Below are positions 17,657 to 26,763 of a stretch of 64,000 bases of DNA, piece after piece. Origin of the DNA: Motilibacter rhizosphaerae (GTDB lineage Bacteria; Actinomycetota; Actinomycetes; Motilibacterales; Motilibacteraceae); the NCBI RefSeq assembly GCF_004216915.1, contig NZ_SGXD01000005.1:186001-250000 (forward strand), in the 5' to 3' direction. A program made the translations under genes and the position numbers. Positions within the stretch are counted from its first letter, which is position 1, and each line of letters opens with the position of its first letter. The notes below the pieces were generated by a model, which did no database searches, was not told the origin of the DNA, and saw only the letters and a list, made by a program, of their open reading frames with translations.

Positions 17657-19243
17657 ATGGCGTTGGAGCGCTACCGCGAGATGCGGGACTTCGGGCGCAC
17701 GCCGGAGCCGGCGGGGTCGGGCGCGGCTGCGGGCGGACCCGTGCGGCGCTTCGTGGTGCAGCGGCACCGCGCCCGCCGGCTGCACTACGACCTGCGCCTC
17801 GAGATCGACGGCGTGCTCGTGTCCTGGGCGGTGCCCCGGGGGCCGACGCTCGATCCGGACGTGCGCCGCACGGCGGTGCACGTCGAGGACCACCCGCTGG
17901 AGTACCTCGACTTCGAGGGGGTCATCCCGCACGGAGAGTACGGCGGCGGCGACGTCATCGTCTGGGACATCGGGACGTGGGAGCCGCACGGGACGGACGA
18001 CCCGGCGGCCGCGGTTGCCGGCGGCGAGCTGCACGCGGACGTGAGGGGGGAGAAGCTGCGGGGCCGCTTCGTGCTGGTACGCCGCGGTCCCTCGTCCGCT
18101 CGCGCGGGCCGCGAGGACTGGCTGCTGGTGCACAAGCACGACGAGTCCGCGGTGCCCGGGTGGGACCCGGAGGAGCACCCGCGCTCCGCCCTGACCGGGC
18201 GGACCAACGACGAGGTGAAGGCCGACCCCGACCGGCTCTGGCGCTCGGACCTGCCCGCCGCGGAAGCCGCCGTCGTGCTGCGGCCGCCGGTGGTGCGCGC
18301 GACCGCGGACGAGCTCGCCGCTCTAGACGACCTGGGGGAGTCGGGGACGTGGGAGGTCTTCGGGCGCCGGCAGCGTGTGACCAACCTCGACAAGGTGCTG
18401 TTCCCGCCGCGGCCCGGGGGTGCACCGGTGACGAAGCGAGACCTTGTGCGCTACGCGGCGCGGATCGCGCCCGTCGCCGTGCCGTACCTCCAGGGGCGAC
18501 CGCTGAACATGCACCGCTACCCGAACGGTGCTGGTACGAAGGGCTTCTGGCACAAGCAGCTGCCCGCGCACGCGCCGGAGTGGCTGGCGCGCTGGGAGAA
18601 CCCGGAGGCCGACGACGGGGAGACCACCACGTACGTCGTGGTGGACGAGCCGGCGACGCTGGTGTGGGCGGCGAACTACGGCGCCCTCGAGTGGCACGCC
18701 TGGACGTCGAAGGCCGACGAGCCGCGCCTGCCGACGTACGCGCTGATCGACCTGGACCCGGGGACGAGCACGTCGTGGGAGGACGTGCTGGTGCTGGCCC
18801 GGTTGCACCGCACGGCGCTGGAGCACCTCGGGGTGCGGGCGCAGCCGAAGGTGACCGGCCGGCGCGGCATCCAGATCTGGGTGCCGATCGCGCGCGGGCC
18901 CGGCTTCGACGAGACCCGCGCGTGGGTGGAGCAGCTGTCGCACGCGGTGGGCGCGGTGGTGCCGGACCTGGTCAGCTGGAAGTGGACGGTGAGCTCGCGC
19001 GGCGGGCTCGCCCGGCTGGACTACACGCAGAACGCGATCAACAAGACGCTGGTCGCGCCGTACAGCCCGCGGGCGATGCCGGGGGCGTCGGTGTCGGCGC
19101 CGATCGCGTGGGAGGAGCTGGACGACCCCGCCCTGCGGCCCGACGGGTTCGGGCTGGAGGACGTGGTGGAGCGCGTCGAGCGGAGGGGCGACCTGTTCCG
19201 GCCCGTGCTGGCGGGGGAGCAGGTGCTGCCGGCGCTGGGGTGA
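17657..19243 (+). CDS. LigD-like 3'-phosphoesterase plus polymerase protein, ligase domain absent
   Basis: A 528-residue end-joining protein. The N-terminal phosphoesterase domain (about 1-200) has FVVQRHRARRLHYDLRLE, then VSWAVPRGP and the HGEYGGGDV loop. It cleans 3' ends. The C-terminal primase-polymerase domain (about 240-528) has YPNGAGTKGFWHKQ, the catalytic LIDLDPG and GRRGIQIWVPI. The ATP-dependent ligase domain of full LigD is missing, and the order is PE-POL, whereas in mycobacterial LigD it is POL-PE-LIG. No Ku gene is in the window. ATG 17657 is chosen at the first conserved residues; upstream starts lack coding character. Divergent from the SpoIIE gene. Confidence 0.9.
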   Translation: MALERYREMRDFGRTPEPAGSGAAAGGPVRRFVVQRHRARRLHYDLRLEIDGVLVSWAVPRGPTLDPDVRRTAVHVEDHPLEYLDFEGVIPHGEYGGGDVIVWDIGTWEPHGTDDPAAAVAGGELHADVRGEKLRGRFVLVRRGPSSARAGREDWLLVHKHDESAVPGWDPEEHPRSALTGRTNDEVKADPDRLWRSDLPAAEAAVVLRPPVVRATADELAALDDLGESGTWEVFGRRQRVTNLDKVLFPPRPGGAPVTKRDLVRYAARIAPVAVPYLQGRPLNMHRYPNGAGTKGFWHKQLPAHAPEWLARWENPEADDGETTTYVVVDEPATLVWAANYGALEWHAWTSKADEPRLPTYALIDLDPGTSTSWEDVLVLARLHRTALEHLGVRAQPKVTGRRGIQIWVPIARGPGFDETRAWVEQLSHAVGAVVPDLVSWKWTVSSRGGLARLDYTQNAINKTLVAPYSPRAMPGASVSAPIAWEELDDPALRPDGFGLEDVVERVERRGDLFRPVLAGEQVLPALG

Positions 19244-19272
19244 GTTGCAGCCCGCCCTCTGTCCGGCGTTGG

Positions 19273-19345
19273 CGCTGGTGCCAGCGTCTGGAGTTGATCA
19301 GGCTGCCGCACGAACTGGTGCCCGACAGCACGGCATTGCGTGCTG
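19273..19345. repeat. Two small inverted repeats downstream of the PE-POL gene
   Basis: In the 226-bp gap before the HNH gene there is CGCTGG-TG-CCAGCG (19273-19286) and a better hairpin CAGCACG-GCATTG-CGTGCTG (19326-19345). Either could end the PE-POL transcript. No T-run follows and nothing else recognisable lies in this gap. Confidence 0.35.
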
Positions 19346-19469
19346 CTGGTGCACATCTGGTGCTGCCGAGCGGAGCACCCGAGGCGACGGCCGTGATGGG
19401 TAGGAGTGTCTGCTGCTGCGGAGGTTCTGCGGCGCGAGCTCTGTCAGTGGTGGCGGCTAGGTTGAGTGC

Positions 19470-20819
19470 ATGACCCCGCCCGAGCCGCAGCCGGAGCAGC
19501 CCGCTCTGCCCCCGGCTCCGGAGCTGCACGGGCCCGACGTGCGTGAGCTGCTCGACCTGGGAGGTGACCTCTCCGGTGTGCCGGCGGCCGAGCTGGGGGA
19601 GCGGCTGCGGGTGCTGCACCGGTGGCGCTGCCAGCTCGACGCGGAGGCCGCGCGAGTGCTGGCCGCCTTCGACGCTCTCGGCGGCTACGAGGTCGACAAC
19701 GCGGTGACGGCGGCGTCGTGGCTGCGGCACGAGCTGCGCCTCGACGCCACCGAGGCTGCCGGTCAGGTGGCGGCGGCGCGCGTGCTGCGCGACCTGCCGC
19801 TGGCCGAGGAGGCCTACGCGGAGGGCGCCGTGTCCGCACGGCACGTCTCGGTCCTCGCGAGGGCCGGCAAGCGCCTCGGAGGACAGGTGCTGTCCCACGC
19901 CGAGGGCGTGCTCGTCGCCACGGCGGTGCGCACCCGACCTGCTGACGTGCAGGTCGTCGTGGACCGGGTGGCGACGGCGGTCGAGGCCGACGAGTCCGTG
20001 GAGCAGGCGGCTGAGCGCATCCACCAGTCCCGCTGGTTCGCGGTGACGAAGGGCCTCGACGGCTGGAACCTCGCCGGCTTGCTCGACCCCGAGCAGGGGC
20101 GCGTCGTGCAGGCCGCGCTCGCCCCGTTCCTCGCCCCGCAGCCCGAGCCCGACGGCTCCCGCGATCCGCGCACTCCGGCCCAGCGTCGCGCGGACGCCCT
20201 CGTCGACGTCGCCCAGCTCGCGATGGCCGTCAGCGGCGGGACTCCAGCGGGCAGCGAGGAGCGCTCGGACGGGGAGCCGGTCATCGCCGCGCAGGTCGTC
20301 ATCGCTCCCGCCGCCGACGTCACGCTTGTGCTCGACCTCGCCACCCTGCGCGGGGAGCTCGAGCCCGGTCAGCCGCTCACCGGCACCGCCGCGCTGCTCG
20401 GGCAGGCGTTCCCGACCGCCGGGCTGCAGCACGCGACGTGCACGGCGCACGTGACCCCCGTCCTGCTCGGGCAGACCGGGGTGCCGCTGGCCCTCGGGCG
20501 CACGGTCCGCCTCGCCTCCAAGAAGCAGCTCCGCGCGCTGTACGCCCGGGACGGGGGCTGCGTCGCCCCCGACTGCGACCGGCGCGCGGTCCACGCCCAC
20601 CACATCGTCCACTGGGCGGAGGGAGGGGCGACCGACCTCGACAACCTCGTGCTGCTCTGCCCGCGCCACCACCGGCTGCTGCACCTCGGGAGCTGGCGGC
20701 TCGGTCCGGACCCGGGCAGGCCGGGGCTCTTCCAGTGGCTGCGCCCGGACGGCGGCCCACCGGTGCCGGCGATGCACGCGGTGGACCGCGGCCCCGGCGC
20801 CACCACGAGGCTGTGGTGA
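19470..20819 (+). CDS. DUF222 / HNH endonuclease domain protein
   Basis: A 449-residue protein of the DUF222-HNH (13E12-like) type, which is multicopy in actinobacteria. The N-terminal helical DUF222 part (about 20-330) is followed by an HNH nuclease: CVAPDC (Zn Cys pair), HAHHIVHW, DLDNLVLLC and PRHHRLLH. The nuclease motif appears intact. Function is not established; some relatives are mobile-element or repeat associated. It stands alone with no partner gene. The start is ATG 19470, 8 bp after GGCTAGG. Confidence 0.88.
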   Translation: MTPPEPQPEQPALPPAPELHGPDVRELLDLGGDLSGVPAAELGERLRVLHRWRCQLDAEAARVLAAFDALGGYEVDNAVTAASWLRHELRLDATEAAGQVAAARVLRDLPLAEEAYAEGAVSARHVSVLARAGKRLGGQVLSHAEGVLVATAVRTRPADVQVVVDRVATAVEADESVEQAAERIHQSRWFAVTKGLDGWNLAGLLDPEQGRVVQAALAPFLAPQPEPDGSRDPRTPAQRRADALVDVAQLAMAVSGGTPAGSEERSDGEPVIAAQVVIAPAADVTLVLDLATLRGELEPGQPLTGTAALLGQAFPTAGLQHATCTAHVTPVLLGQTGVPLALGRTVRLASKKQLRALYARDGGCVAPDCDRRAVHAHHIVHWAEGGATDLDNLVLLCPRHHRLLHLGSWRLGPDPGRPGLFQWLRPDGGPPVPAMHAVDRGPGATTRLW

Positions 20820-20921
20820 GTCCGCGGTCCGGGGGCGCGCAGCTCTGGGGTGCTGCCCGGCTCCGCGTACGTCCCACGCTGCCCGGGTACGCCCCACCCG
20901 CCCGCCGACGGAAGGACCCGC

Positions 20922-21752
20922 ATGACGACCTGGCTGCTCACCGGCTGCTCCACCGGCCTCGGCCGCGCGCTCGCCGAGGCGGTCCTCGAGCGGGGCGAGT
21001 CCGCCGTCGTGACGGCACGCGACCCGGGCACCGTGCGGGACCTGGCCGACGCGTACCCGGAGCGTGCTCTGGCGCTCCCGCTGGACGTGACCGACCCCGA
21101 GCAGGTCGCGGCGGCGGTCCGGGAGGCCGAGGCGCGGTTCGGCGGGATCGACGTGCTCGTCAACAACGCGGGCTACGGCTACCGCGCGGCCGTGGAGGAG
21201 GGCGAGGACGAGGCGGTGCAGCGGCTGTTCGCCACCAACCTGTTCGGCGCCGTCGCCATGGTCAAGGCCGTGCTGCCCGGCATGCGCGCGCGCCGCAGCG
21301 GCGCCGTGGTCAACATCTCGTCCATCGGTGCGATGGTCTGCCCGCCGGGCTCGGGCTACTACGCCGCGTCCAAGGCCGCGCTCGAGGGCATCTCGAGCTC
21401 CTTGCGCAAGGAGCTCCAGCCCCTCGGCATCGCCGTGGTCGCGGTCGAGCCCGGCGGCTTCCGCACCGACTTCTCCGGCCGCTCGCTGACCCAGGCGGCG
21501 ACGCCCATCGCCGACTACGCGGAGACCGCGGGCAAGCGGCGCAAGGAGAACGACACCGTGCACGGGACGCAGCCGGGCGACCCCGCGCGCGCCGCGCAGG
21601 CGATCATCACGGCCGTCACGTCGCCCGAGCCGCCCGCCATGCTCGTGCTGGGGAGCGACGCGCTCACCGCGTACGCCGCGGTGCTCGACGCGCAGCGCGC
21701 GGAGCTGGAGGCGTGGCGCGGGCTCAGCGCGTCGACGGACTTCCCGAGCTGA
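20922..21752 (+). CDS. SDR family oxidoreductase
   Basis: A 276-residue classical short-chain dehydrogenase. TGCSTGLGRALAEA is the cofactor motif, VNNAGYG the structural motif, and the catalytic Ser (VVNISSIGAM) with YYAASKAALEG the active site. The early aspartate/arginine TARDPG after strand 2 suggests NADP preference. GGAAGG lies upstream of ATG 20922. The last 29 bp overlap the convergent DyP peroxidase gene. A link to the redox island next door is possible but rests only on position. Confidence 0.87.
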   Translation: MTTWLLTGCSTGLGRALAEAVLERGESAVVTARDPGTVRDLADAYPERALALPLDVTDPEQVAAAVREAEARFGGIDVLVNNAGYGYRAAVEEGEDEAVQRLFATNLFGAVAMVKAVLPGMRARRSGAVVNISSIGAMVCPPGSGYYAASKAALEGISSSLRKELQPLGIAVVAVEPGGFRTDFSGRSLTQAATPIADYAETAGKRRKENDTVHGTQPGDPARAAQAIITAVTSPEPPAMLVLGSDALTAYAAVLDAQRAELEAWRGLSASTDFPS

Positions 21753-23127
21753 GCCAGCGCACGGCCCGCCGCCCCGGCAGGAAGAAGTACGCGCCGCCCC
21801 GCGGCGTGACGAACGACGGCAGGTCGCGGTAGCGGGTCCGCACCGGCACGCGCTGCACGGTGAAGTCGTGCCTTCCGCTGGTGTGGCCGCCGAGCAGCGG
21901 GTCGGGATCGGCGTACAGCGCGGAGAAGTTCGGGTTCATCGCCCACGTGTGCTGGACGAACTCGAACTGCCGCGCGAGGTCGGCGCACAGGCAGACGAAG
22001 TGCAGCCCCCGCTCCGGCTCGTCCGGACCGGCGGGCCCGAGCGCGGCGGCCCGGTCGAGGAAGGGGCCGTACTCCCTCCCGCGGCGCAGCAGGCGGTGGC
22101 GCTTCCCGACGGCGACCGACGTCGGTGTCCCCGGCTTCGGGGGCAGGGATTCCCGCGGGTTGGTGCGCCGGACGTGGGCACCCAGCGGGCAGCGCAGGCC
22201 CTGGGCGTCGGAGGCGTAGCCGAAGTCGTTGCTGCCGGCCGCCTCCGGGTCGTCGCGGTCGGGTGAGACGGCGAGCGCGGCCCCGCTGGGCCAGCGGCCG
22301 ACCATGCGAGCGGCGAGCCGCACCGACCCCGCGTCGTCGCCACCGGCGGCGGAGTCCACCCAGGACCAGAAGGCCCGCACGTCCTGGCGCAGCTGGCGCA
22401 GCACGAGGTACGACCCGTTGCGCCCGAGGTCGCGCAGCCCTGAGCCCCGGGAGGAGCGCGGCAGCAGGCCTCGCGGGTCCAGCGCGTCGGGGAGCAGCGG
22501 GCTCGCCGGACGCTGGCCGTGCTCGTTGTCGTAGCCGAGCACGAACTCACCCGGCGCGATGGTGTGCAGGGGCGTCGACGTCCGCGCCGTTCCGGCGGGC
22601 ACCGGTTGCGAAACACCGTCGGTGAAGCCGAAGTGCTCCACGGACCCGATGTCCTCGGTGTCGAGCACCGCGAGCACGCCGAGCCCCGCAAATGCGATGC
22701 CCGCGCGCAGCTCCGCGATCCGCTCGGCCAGCTCCTCGACCCCGGGGGCGTAGACGAGCAGCACGGCATCAGGGGCAGGCTGCCCCGGGCCGCCCCAGGC
22801 CCACTGCTCGGGCGCAGCCGCGCCCTCGTCGCCCAGCAGCCGGCGGCGGTGCGGGCTCGTCATGCCCTCCTGGAACTCCAGCGAGAACTGCCGGAGCACC
22901 TCCTCCGGGACACCGAGCCGGCGCAGTCCGCGGGGTGTGAGCGCGAGGTTGACGGCGTACGCGCCGGGCCTGTCCTCGCCGTAGGAGAGCGACGGCTCCA
23001 GACCGGCGAGCCACGTCCGCGCGCGAGACGTGTCGTCACCCAGCTCCAGCAGGATGTACGCCGCGGCGCGCAGCCGCCCGTACCCCTGGAAGACGATCGC
23101 CTGGATGTCGTCGCTCTCGAGTGTCAC
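21724..23127 (-). CDS. DyP-type haem peroxidase
   Basis: A 467-residue dye-decolourising peroxidase without a Tat or Sec signal, so cytoplasmic or carried by a partner. The family GxxDG motif is GFTDGVSQP, with the catalytic Asp. The proximal haem His is in GAHVRRTNPRESLPP, and FGYASDAQGLRCPLG precedes it. The N terminus (QAIVFQGYGRLRAAAYILLEL) is the first ferredoxin-like strand. GTG 23127 overlaps the upstream stop as GTGA, so translation is coupled to the unknown 413-residue protein. Last gene of a four-gene leftward operon with FAD oxidase, SnoaL-like and unknown membrane protein. Substrate unknown. Confidence 0.9.
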   Translation of the reverse strand: MTLESDDIQAIVFQGYGRLRAAAYILLELGDDTSRARTWLAGLEPSLSYGEDRPGAYAVNLALTPRGLRRLGVPEEVLRQFSLEFQEGMTSPHRRRLLGDEGAAAPEQWAWGGPGQPAPDAVLLVYAPGVEELAERIAELRAGIAFAGLGVLAVLDTEDIGSVEHFGFTDGVSQPVPAGTARTSTPLHTIAPGEFVLGYDNEHGQRPASPLLPDALDPRGLLPRSSRGSGLRDLGRNGSYLVLRQLRQDVRAFWSWVDSAAGGDDAGSVRLAARMVGRWPSGAALAVSPDRDDPEAAGSNDFGYASDAQGLRCPLGAHVRRTNPRESLPPKPGTPTSVAVGKRHRLLRRGREYGPFLDRAAALGPAGPDEPERGLHFVCLCADLARQFEFVQHTWAMNPNFSALYADPDPLLGGHTSGRHDFTVQRVPVRTRYRDLPSFVTPRGGAYFFLPGRRAVRWLSSGSPSTR

Positions 23128-24365
23128 AGCAGCTGCAGCCACTCCTGCGCCTCCTGCTCGCTCATCGGGCCCGACAGCCCGAGCCGCGCCCGCGCCCGCC
23201 GGTCGATCGTCGCGGCGGGCTGGTCGGGGTAGGCGGAGTACCAGACGGCGGTGGGGATCTGCGAGCCGCGGATGAACGCCTTGAAGCCCCGCTCGTCGCG
23301 CGCGCCGGCGAGGACGAGCCACCGCGTACGCGGGAAGCCCTGCTGGTAGCCGAAGACGGTGTTGAGCACCCAGGCGACCTGGTCCACGAAGTCGTTGTTG
23401 TAGCTCTCGAGGCTGCCGTCGTAGTAGCTGGTGAACAGCAGCCGCGACCCGACCCGCTGGAACCGCGCGAAGTGCACCGTCCGCAGGCCGGAGAGGCTGC
23501 CGTGGGTGAAGACGTGCCGGGCGGTGTAGTTCCCGACGAGCTGCGACATCCGCGCGCTCAGTGCCCAGAAGCGCCCGGGCTTCACCTCCGCGATGCTGGT
23601 GAAGGCGTTCTGCGCGCCGACGTCCTCCGCGTCGCCGAGCAGCGTCATCCGCTCGGGCTCGAGCACGGGCGGCACCACGTGCTGTCGCAGCTCGGTCACC
23701 CGGAGCGCGACCACCCAGGCCAGCAGCGCGGGCACGACCACGGGGGCGGACACGAGCAGCAGCGCGGGGACCGCGACCGCGTGAGCACCCTCGCGCAGCC
23801 GGAACAGCAGCCCGGGGCGCTCGGGCGGCTCCAGAGCCCACGCCAGGTCTGGGCGGGAGGCCACGAAGCGGCGTACCTCCTCCCGCACGGCGCGCGCGGT
23901 CGAGCCCGAGAAGTCCTGGCGGTCGAGGAAGTCCTCGATCTCCCGCACCAGCCGGACCTCACCGGTGACCTGGTCCACCGTGCGCCCCAGCACGTGGACG
24001 TAGGGCACCGAGGAGCGCTGGGCGCAGCGGCGCAGGAAGGCCCGGCGCGTCCGTGACCGCGGCTCGGCGGGGTAGCCCGCGCAGTGTCCGAAGAGCCGGT
24101 CGAGGCCCGCGCCGCACGCTCCGGCGAGGGCGCGTACGCGGAGGCGGGTCGGCGCGTCGCAGTCCAGCATGAGCACGAGCGACGGCGCGGGCGTGTCGTC
24201 GTCGAGCAGGAGCAGCCGCAGGAAGTGCGTGCCGGGCAGTGCCTCCAGGGGGAGGACGTCGTTCTGCGCCCCCGCCGCCTGCATCCCCGCCAGCACCTCG
24301 CGGAGCGCGGGCAGCCGACCAGGCGCCACCGGCGCGGAGAACGTCAGCAGCACCTGGTGCGGCAC
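23124..24365 (-). CDS. Unknown membrane-anchored protein with internally duplicated domain, coupled to DyP peroxidase
   Basis: I do not recognise a named family for these 413 residues. Two regions resemble each other. GAQN at 32-35, then PG at 44-45, HFxR at 47-50 and FGxxxGYP at 92-99 are echoed by GAQN at 250-253, PG at 263-264, HFxR at 298-301 and FGxxxGFP at 338-345. The second copy also has a YYDGSLESYNNDF segment. Between them, residues 197-222 form one hydrophobic span long enough for a membrane helix or re-entrant hairpin. The stop overlaps the DyP start by 4 bp and the SnoaL-like gene ends 8 bp upstream. A structural or electron-transfer partner of the peroxidase is an inference. Confidence 0.7.
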   Translation of the reverse strand: MPHQVLLTFSAPVAPGRLPALREVLAGMQAAGAQNDVLPLEALPGTHFLRLLLLDDDTPAPSLVLMLDCDAPTRLRVRALAGACGAGLDRLFGHCAGYPAEPRSRTRRAFLRRCAQRSSVPYVHVLGRTVDQVTGEVRLVREIEDFLDRQDFSGSTARAVREEVRRFVASRPDLAWALEPPERPGLLFRLREGAHAVAVPALLLVSAPVVVPALLAWVVALRVTELRQHVVPPVLEPERMTLLGDAEDVGAQNAFTSIAEVKPGRFWALSARMSQLVGNYTARHVFTHGSLSGLRTVHFARFQRVGSRLLFTSYYDGSLESYNNDFVDQVAWVLNTVFGYQQGFPRTRWLVLAGARDERGFKAFIRGSQIPTAVWYSAYPDQPAATIDRRARARLGLSGPMSEQEAQEWLQLL

Positions 24366-24373
24366 GGGACTCC

Positions 24374-24805
24374 CTAGAGCGGGTGGCGCAGGCCGCCGAG
24401 CTGCTCGACCAGCTCGAGGCGGTCGAAGGCGACGCGTACCTCGGTGATCTTGCCGTCGGCGACGTGGAAGATGTCGATGCCCGGGACGGAGACGTGCCGC
24501 TCGCTCACCGTGTGGCCGAGGAACGTCGCCTTGTGCGTGCCCGTCCAGGTGAAGCGCACCGCCGCGCGGTCGTCCTCCGCGAGGATGTCGTCGACGCTGA
24601 AGTGGACGTCGGGGAAGGCGCGGAAGAAGATCGTGAAGAAGCCGCGTACCTCCTCGAGCCCGTCGGCTCGGCCGCTGCCGACGATCGCCGGGTCGTGGAA
24701 GGCGATGTCGGGGGAGAAGAGCTCGTCGATCCGGCTGAGGTCCTGCTTGTTGGTGAGCAGGTCGAAGTAGCTCTGCGCCAGCGACCGGGCGTCAGAGGCG
24801 GACAC
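24374..24805 (-). CDS. SnoaL-like / ester cyclase family protein
   Basis: A 143-residue cone-shaped (NTF2-like) alpha+beta fold. LFSPDIAFHDP, the DGLEEVRGFFTIFFRAFPDVHFSV region and a C-terminal VADGKITEVRVAFD are characteristic of SnoaL polyketide cyclases and related ester cyclases. Whether this member is catalytic cannot be judged. Its ATG lies inside the last 14 bp of the FAD oxidase gene and its stop is 8 bp from the next gene, so it is part of the redox operon and may act on the oxidised product. Confidence 0.82.
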   Translation of the reverse strand: MSASDARSLAQSYFDLLTNKQDLSRIDELFSPDIAFHDPAIVGSGRADGLEEVRGFFTIFFRAFPDVHFSVDDILAEDDRAAVRFTWTGTHKATFLGHTVSERHVSVPGIDIFHVADGKITEVRVAFDRLELVEQLGGLRHPL

Positions 24806-26231
24806 GCTTGCCTGCCAGGTCGATGGACGCGTCGCGCTGGGTGCCGGGCTGGGTGGGGACCGTCCCGCCGGCGGGCGAGGCGAGCAGCTCGCGGAAGTAC
24901 GCGTTGAGCAGCCGGTCCTCGGGGTCGAAGCGCCGGCGGTAGCCCTCGAAGCGGGCGACCCGCTCCCCGAACGCCTTGTCGACCTGGGGGCGGGTGAGGA
25001 AGTTCGTCTGGTTGAACAGCGGCACCCCGCCCATCTGGCTGCACAGCTCGTTGTACTCCCGCAGGAACTGCTCCCACCCTTCGCTGCCGGTGGAGACCGG
25101 GTCGAAGGTGATGATGGTGCCGTCGTAGCTGTAGGAGAACAGCGAGCTGCGGTCGGAGAGGATCCGGTAGCCGACGCTCATGAGGTCGACGCGGTAGCCG
25201 GTGCGGCGGTAGTGCTCCTTGGTGAACTCGAAGTACCGCGTCAGGCAGTCGATGTAGCGGTCCTCCGGGAAGGCCCAGATGCTGAAGGTGTAGCGGCTGC
25301 TCCCGGACACCTCGGGGTAGCGGATCTGCTGCGCCTGCGGCAGGGTGTGCTTGCCGCGGACGAGGTTCGTCAGCGCGGCGCTGATGAGCCGGTTGTAGCC
25401 GTCGATGAGCATCCCGCGCAGCCGGCGGCTCGGCACCATCGTCGTGACCCGGTGGCCGAACAGCGGCGCGTAGTGGCTCCACACCGCGTCGCGCAGCCTC
25501 CACTGCCAGGTGCTGAGCTCGCGGGCGGGCGTCGGCTCGCCGTAGCGGCGCAGCTCGACGGTGATGAGGTCCTTGAACGGGTTGATGTAGAGCATCATCC
25601 CGGCGCCGCTCTCGCGCAGCGCCGGCAGCGCGGCGGCGAACTCCTCGAGGGTGAAGCGCTCGTGGTGGACGTCGAGCGCCGCCAGCCGCCGCACGCGGAA
25701 GGTCGCCTCGTAGACGACGCCGAACAGCCCGTAGCTCGAGCGCGCGACCTGGAGCAGGTCGGGGTCGCTGCCGTCGATCTCGACGAGCTCCCCGTCGGGC
25801 GTGACCATCTTGAGCACCATCGCGTACGACGCGACCTGCCCGAACTCGCCCTCCATGGAGGCGTCCTTCGTGCCCCCGGTGCAGGCGCTGCCGATGGTGA
25901 GGTTGCCGAGCTCGACGTTGACGAAGAACTGCAGACCCCGCTTCGCGAGCTCGAGGTTGACGTCCAGGTAGAGGGCGCCGGCCTGGGCGGTGACCGTGTC
26001 GTCACGGATCTCCACGATGCGGTCCATCTTCCGCATCACCAGCAGCGTCCCGCCCTCCGCGACGCCGCACGGGGTCGTCGAGTGGTTCGAGCCGACCGCG
26101 CGCACCGGGCTCGGGTAGCGCTCCTTGTCCTTCATCACGGCGACGATCTCGTCGACGCTCTGCACCTCGACCACGACCTGTGGCGAGGACGTGATGCTCC
26201 CGAACCAGTTGGTGACCGAGATCGTCTGCAC
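24792..26231 (-). CDS. FAD-linked oxidase (VAO/ALO-like)
   Basis: A 479-residue flavoprotein of the PCMH/VAO type, like sugar-1,4-lactone oxidases. The FAD-binding half has VRAVGSNHSTTPCGV and NLTIGSACTGGTKDAS. The C-terminal half has the ALO-type end (FEGYRRRFDPEDRLLNAYF). The usual histidyl-flavin site would be in the SNHS segment. GTG 26231 is preferred because GAGGAG stands 6 bp upstream and the family usually begins at TISVTNWFGS; ATG 26270 would add 13 acidic residues. First gene of the leftward operon, divergent from the small DUF4267-like gene. Product unknown; such enzymes yield H2O2, which could feed the DyP peroxidase. Confidence 0.85.
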   Translation of the reverse strand: MQTISVTNWFGSITSSPQVVVEVQSVDEIVAVMKDKERYPSPVRAVGSNHSTTPCGVAEGGTLLVMRKMDRIVEIRDDTVTAQAGALYLDVNLELAKRGLQFFVNVELGNLTIGSACTGGTKDASMEGEFGQVASYAMVLKMVTPDGELVEIDGSDPDLLQVARSSYGLFGVVYEATFRVRRLAALDVHHERFTLEEFAAALPALRESGAGMMLYINPFKDLITVELRRYGEPTPARELSTWQWRLRDAVWSHYAPLFGHRVTTMVPSRRLRGMLIDGYNRLISAALTNLVRGKHTLPQAQQIRYPEVSGSSRYTFSIWAFPEDRYIDCLTRYFEFTKEHYRRTGYRVDLMSVGYRILSDRSSLFSYSYDGTIITFDPVSTGSEGWEQFLREYNELCSQMGGVPLFNQTNFLTRPQVDKAFGERVARFEGYRRRFDPEDRLLNAYFRELLASPAGGTVPTQPGTQRDASIDLAGKRVRL

Positions 26232-26336
26232 GGCGTGCTCCTCGTCCTCGTCGACGGCCAGGACCAGCATGCGCAGGGCGGTCCGCGGCGGGGGAGGGCC
26301 GGGCGGTCGGCGTGCACGAAGGTGCAGGCGACGCCA

Positions 26337-26366
26337 TTGACACGGCTGGAGCGCGGGAGCCAGCGT
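26337..26366 (+). promoter_or_regulatory. Promoter of the DUF4267-like gene, leaderless
   Basis: TTGACA (26337-26342) is a perfect -35. After 18 bp comes CAGCGT (26361-26366), one base from the TAGCGT seen at other starts. Six bases later is ATG 26373. Confidence 0.5.
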
Positions 26367-26372
26367 CATGGC

Positions 26373-26744
26373 ATGGAGATGCGTCCCGACACCGCCGCCC
26401 GGGCCCTCGCCGCGGTTCGCCTCGTCAACGGCGCCCTGGGGCTCGTCGCCCCCGCGGTCCTCCTGCACGGGCTCGGGACCGATGCGCGGGCCGACCGCAG
26501 CGGCGTCTACCCCTTCCGCATGTTCGGGATCCGGACCGTCGTCCTCGGCGTCGACCTGTGGACGCAGCGTGGTGCCGCCGGCCGCGACGTACGCCGTCGA
26601 GCGGTGCTCATCCACGGCAGCGACGCGGTCATCGCCGCGGTGTCGGGGCTGCGCGGCGACCTGCCGCGGCGCGCCGCGCTGATGACGACCACGCTGTCGA
26701 CGGGCAACACCGTGCTGGCGCTGCTGGCCAACCGGGACGCCTGA
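26373..26744 (+). CDS. Small membrane protein, DUF4267-like
   Basis: A 123-residue protein with about three hydrophobic segments. It resembles DUF4267 in its R-L-V-N-G-A-L-G-L-V-A-P start, the YPFRMFGIRTVVLGVDL centre and a C-terminal TGNTVLALLANRDA. Function unknown. It has a promoter that places the ATG at the transcription start. It lies divergently from the FAD oxidase and converges on the haem peroxidase, with a palindromic terminator between. Confidence 0.6.
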   Translation: MEMRPDTAARALAAVRLVNGALGLVAPAVLLHGLGTDARADRSGVYPFRMFGIRTVVLGVDLWTQRGAAGRDVRRRAVLIHGSDAVIAAVSGLRGDLPRRAALMTTTLSTGNTVLALLANRDA

Positions 26745-26763
26745 GCAGCTGGTGCCTCGTCGG

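Noticed and set aside
22125-23275. Plus-strand frames opposite the DyP peroxidase
   Set aside because: Arg/Pro-rich shadows with no motif; DyP on the minus strand explains the coding bias.
26076-26094. TTCGAGCC resembling a tRNA T-arm
   Set aside because: Inside the FAD oxidase coding sequence and without cloverleaf partners. No tRNA found in the window.
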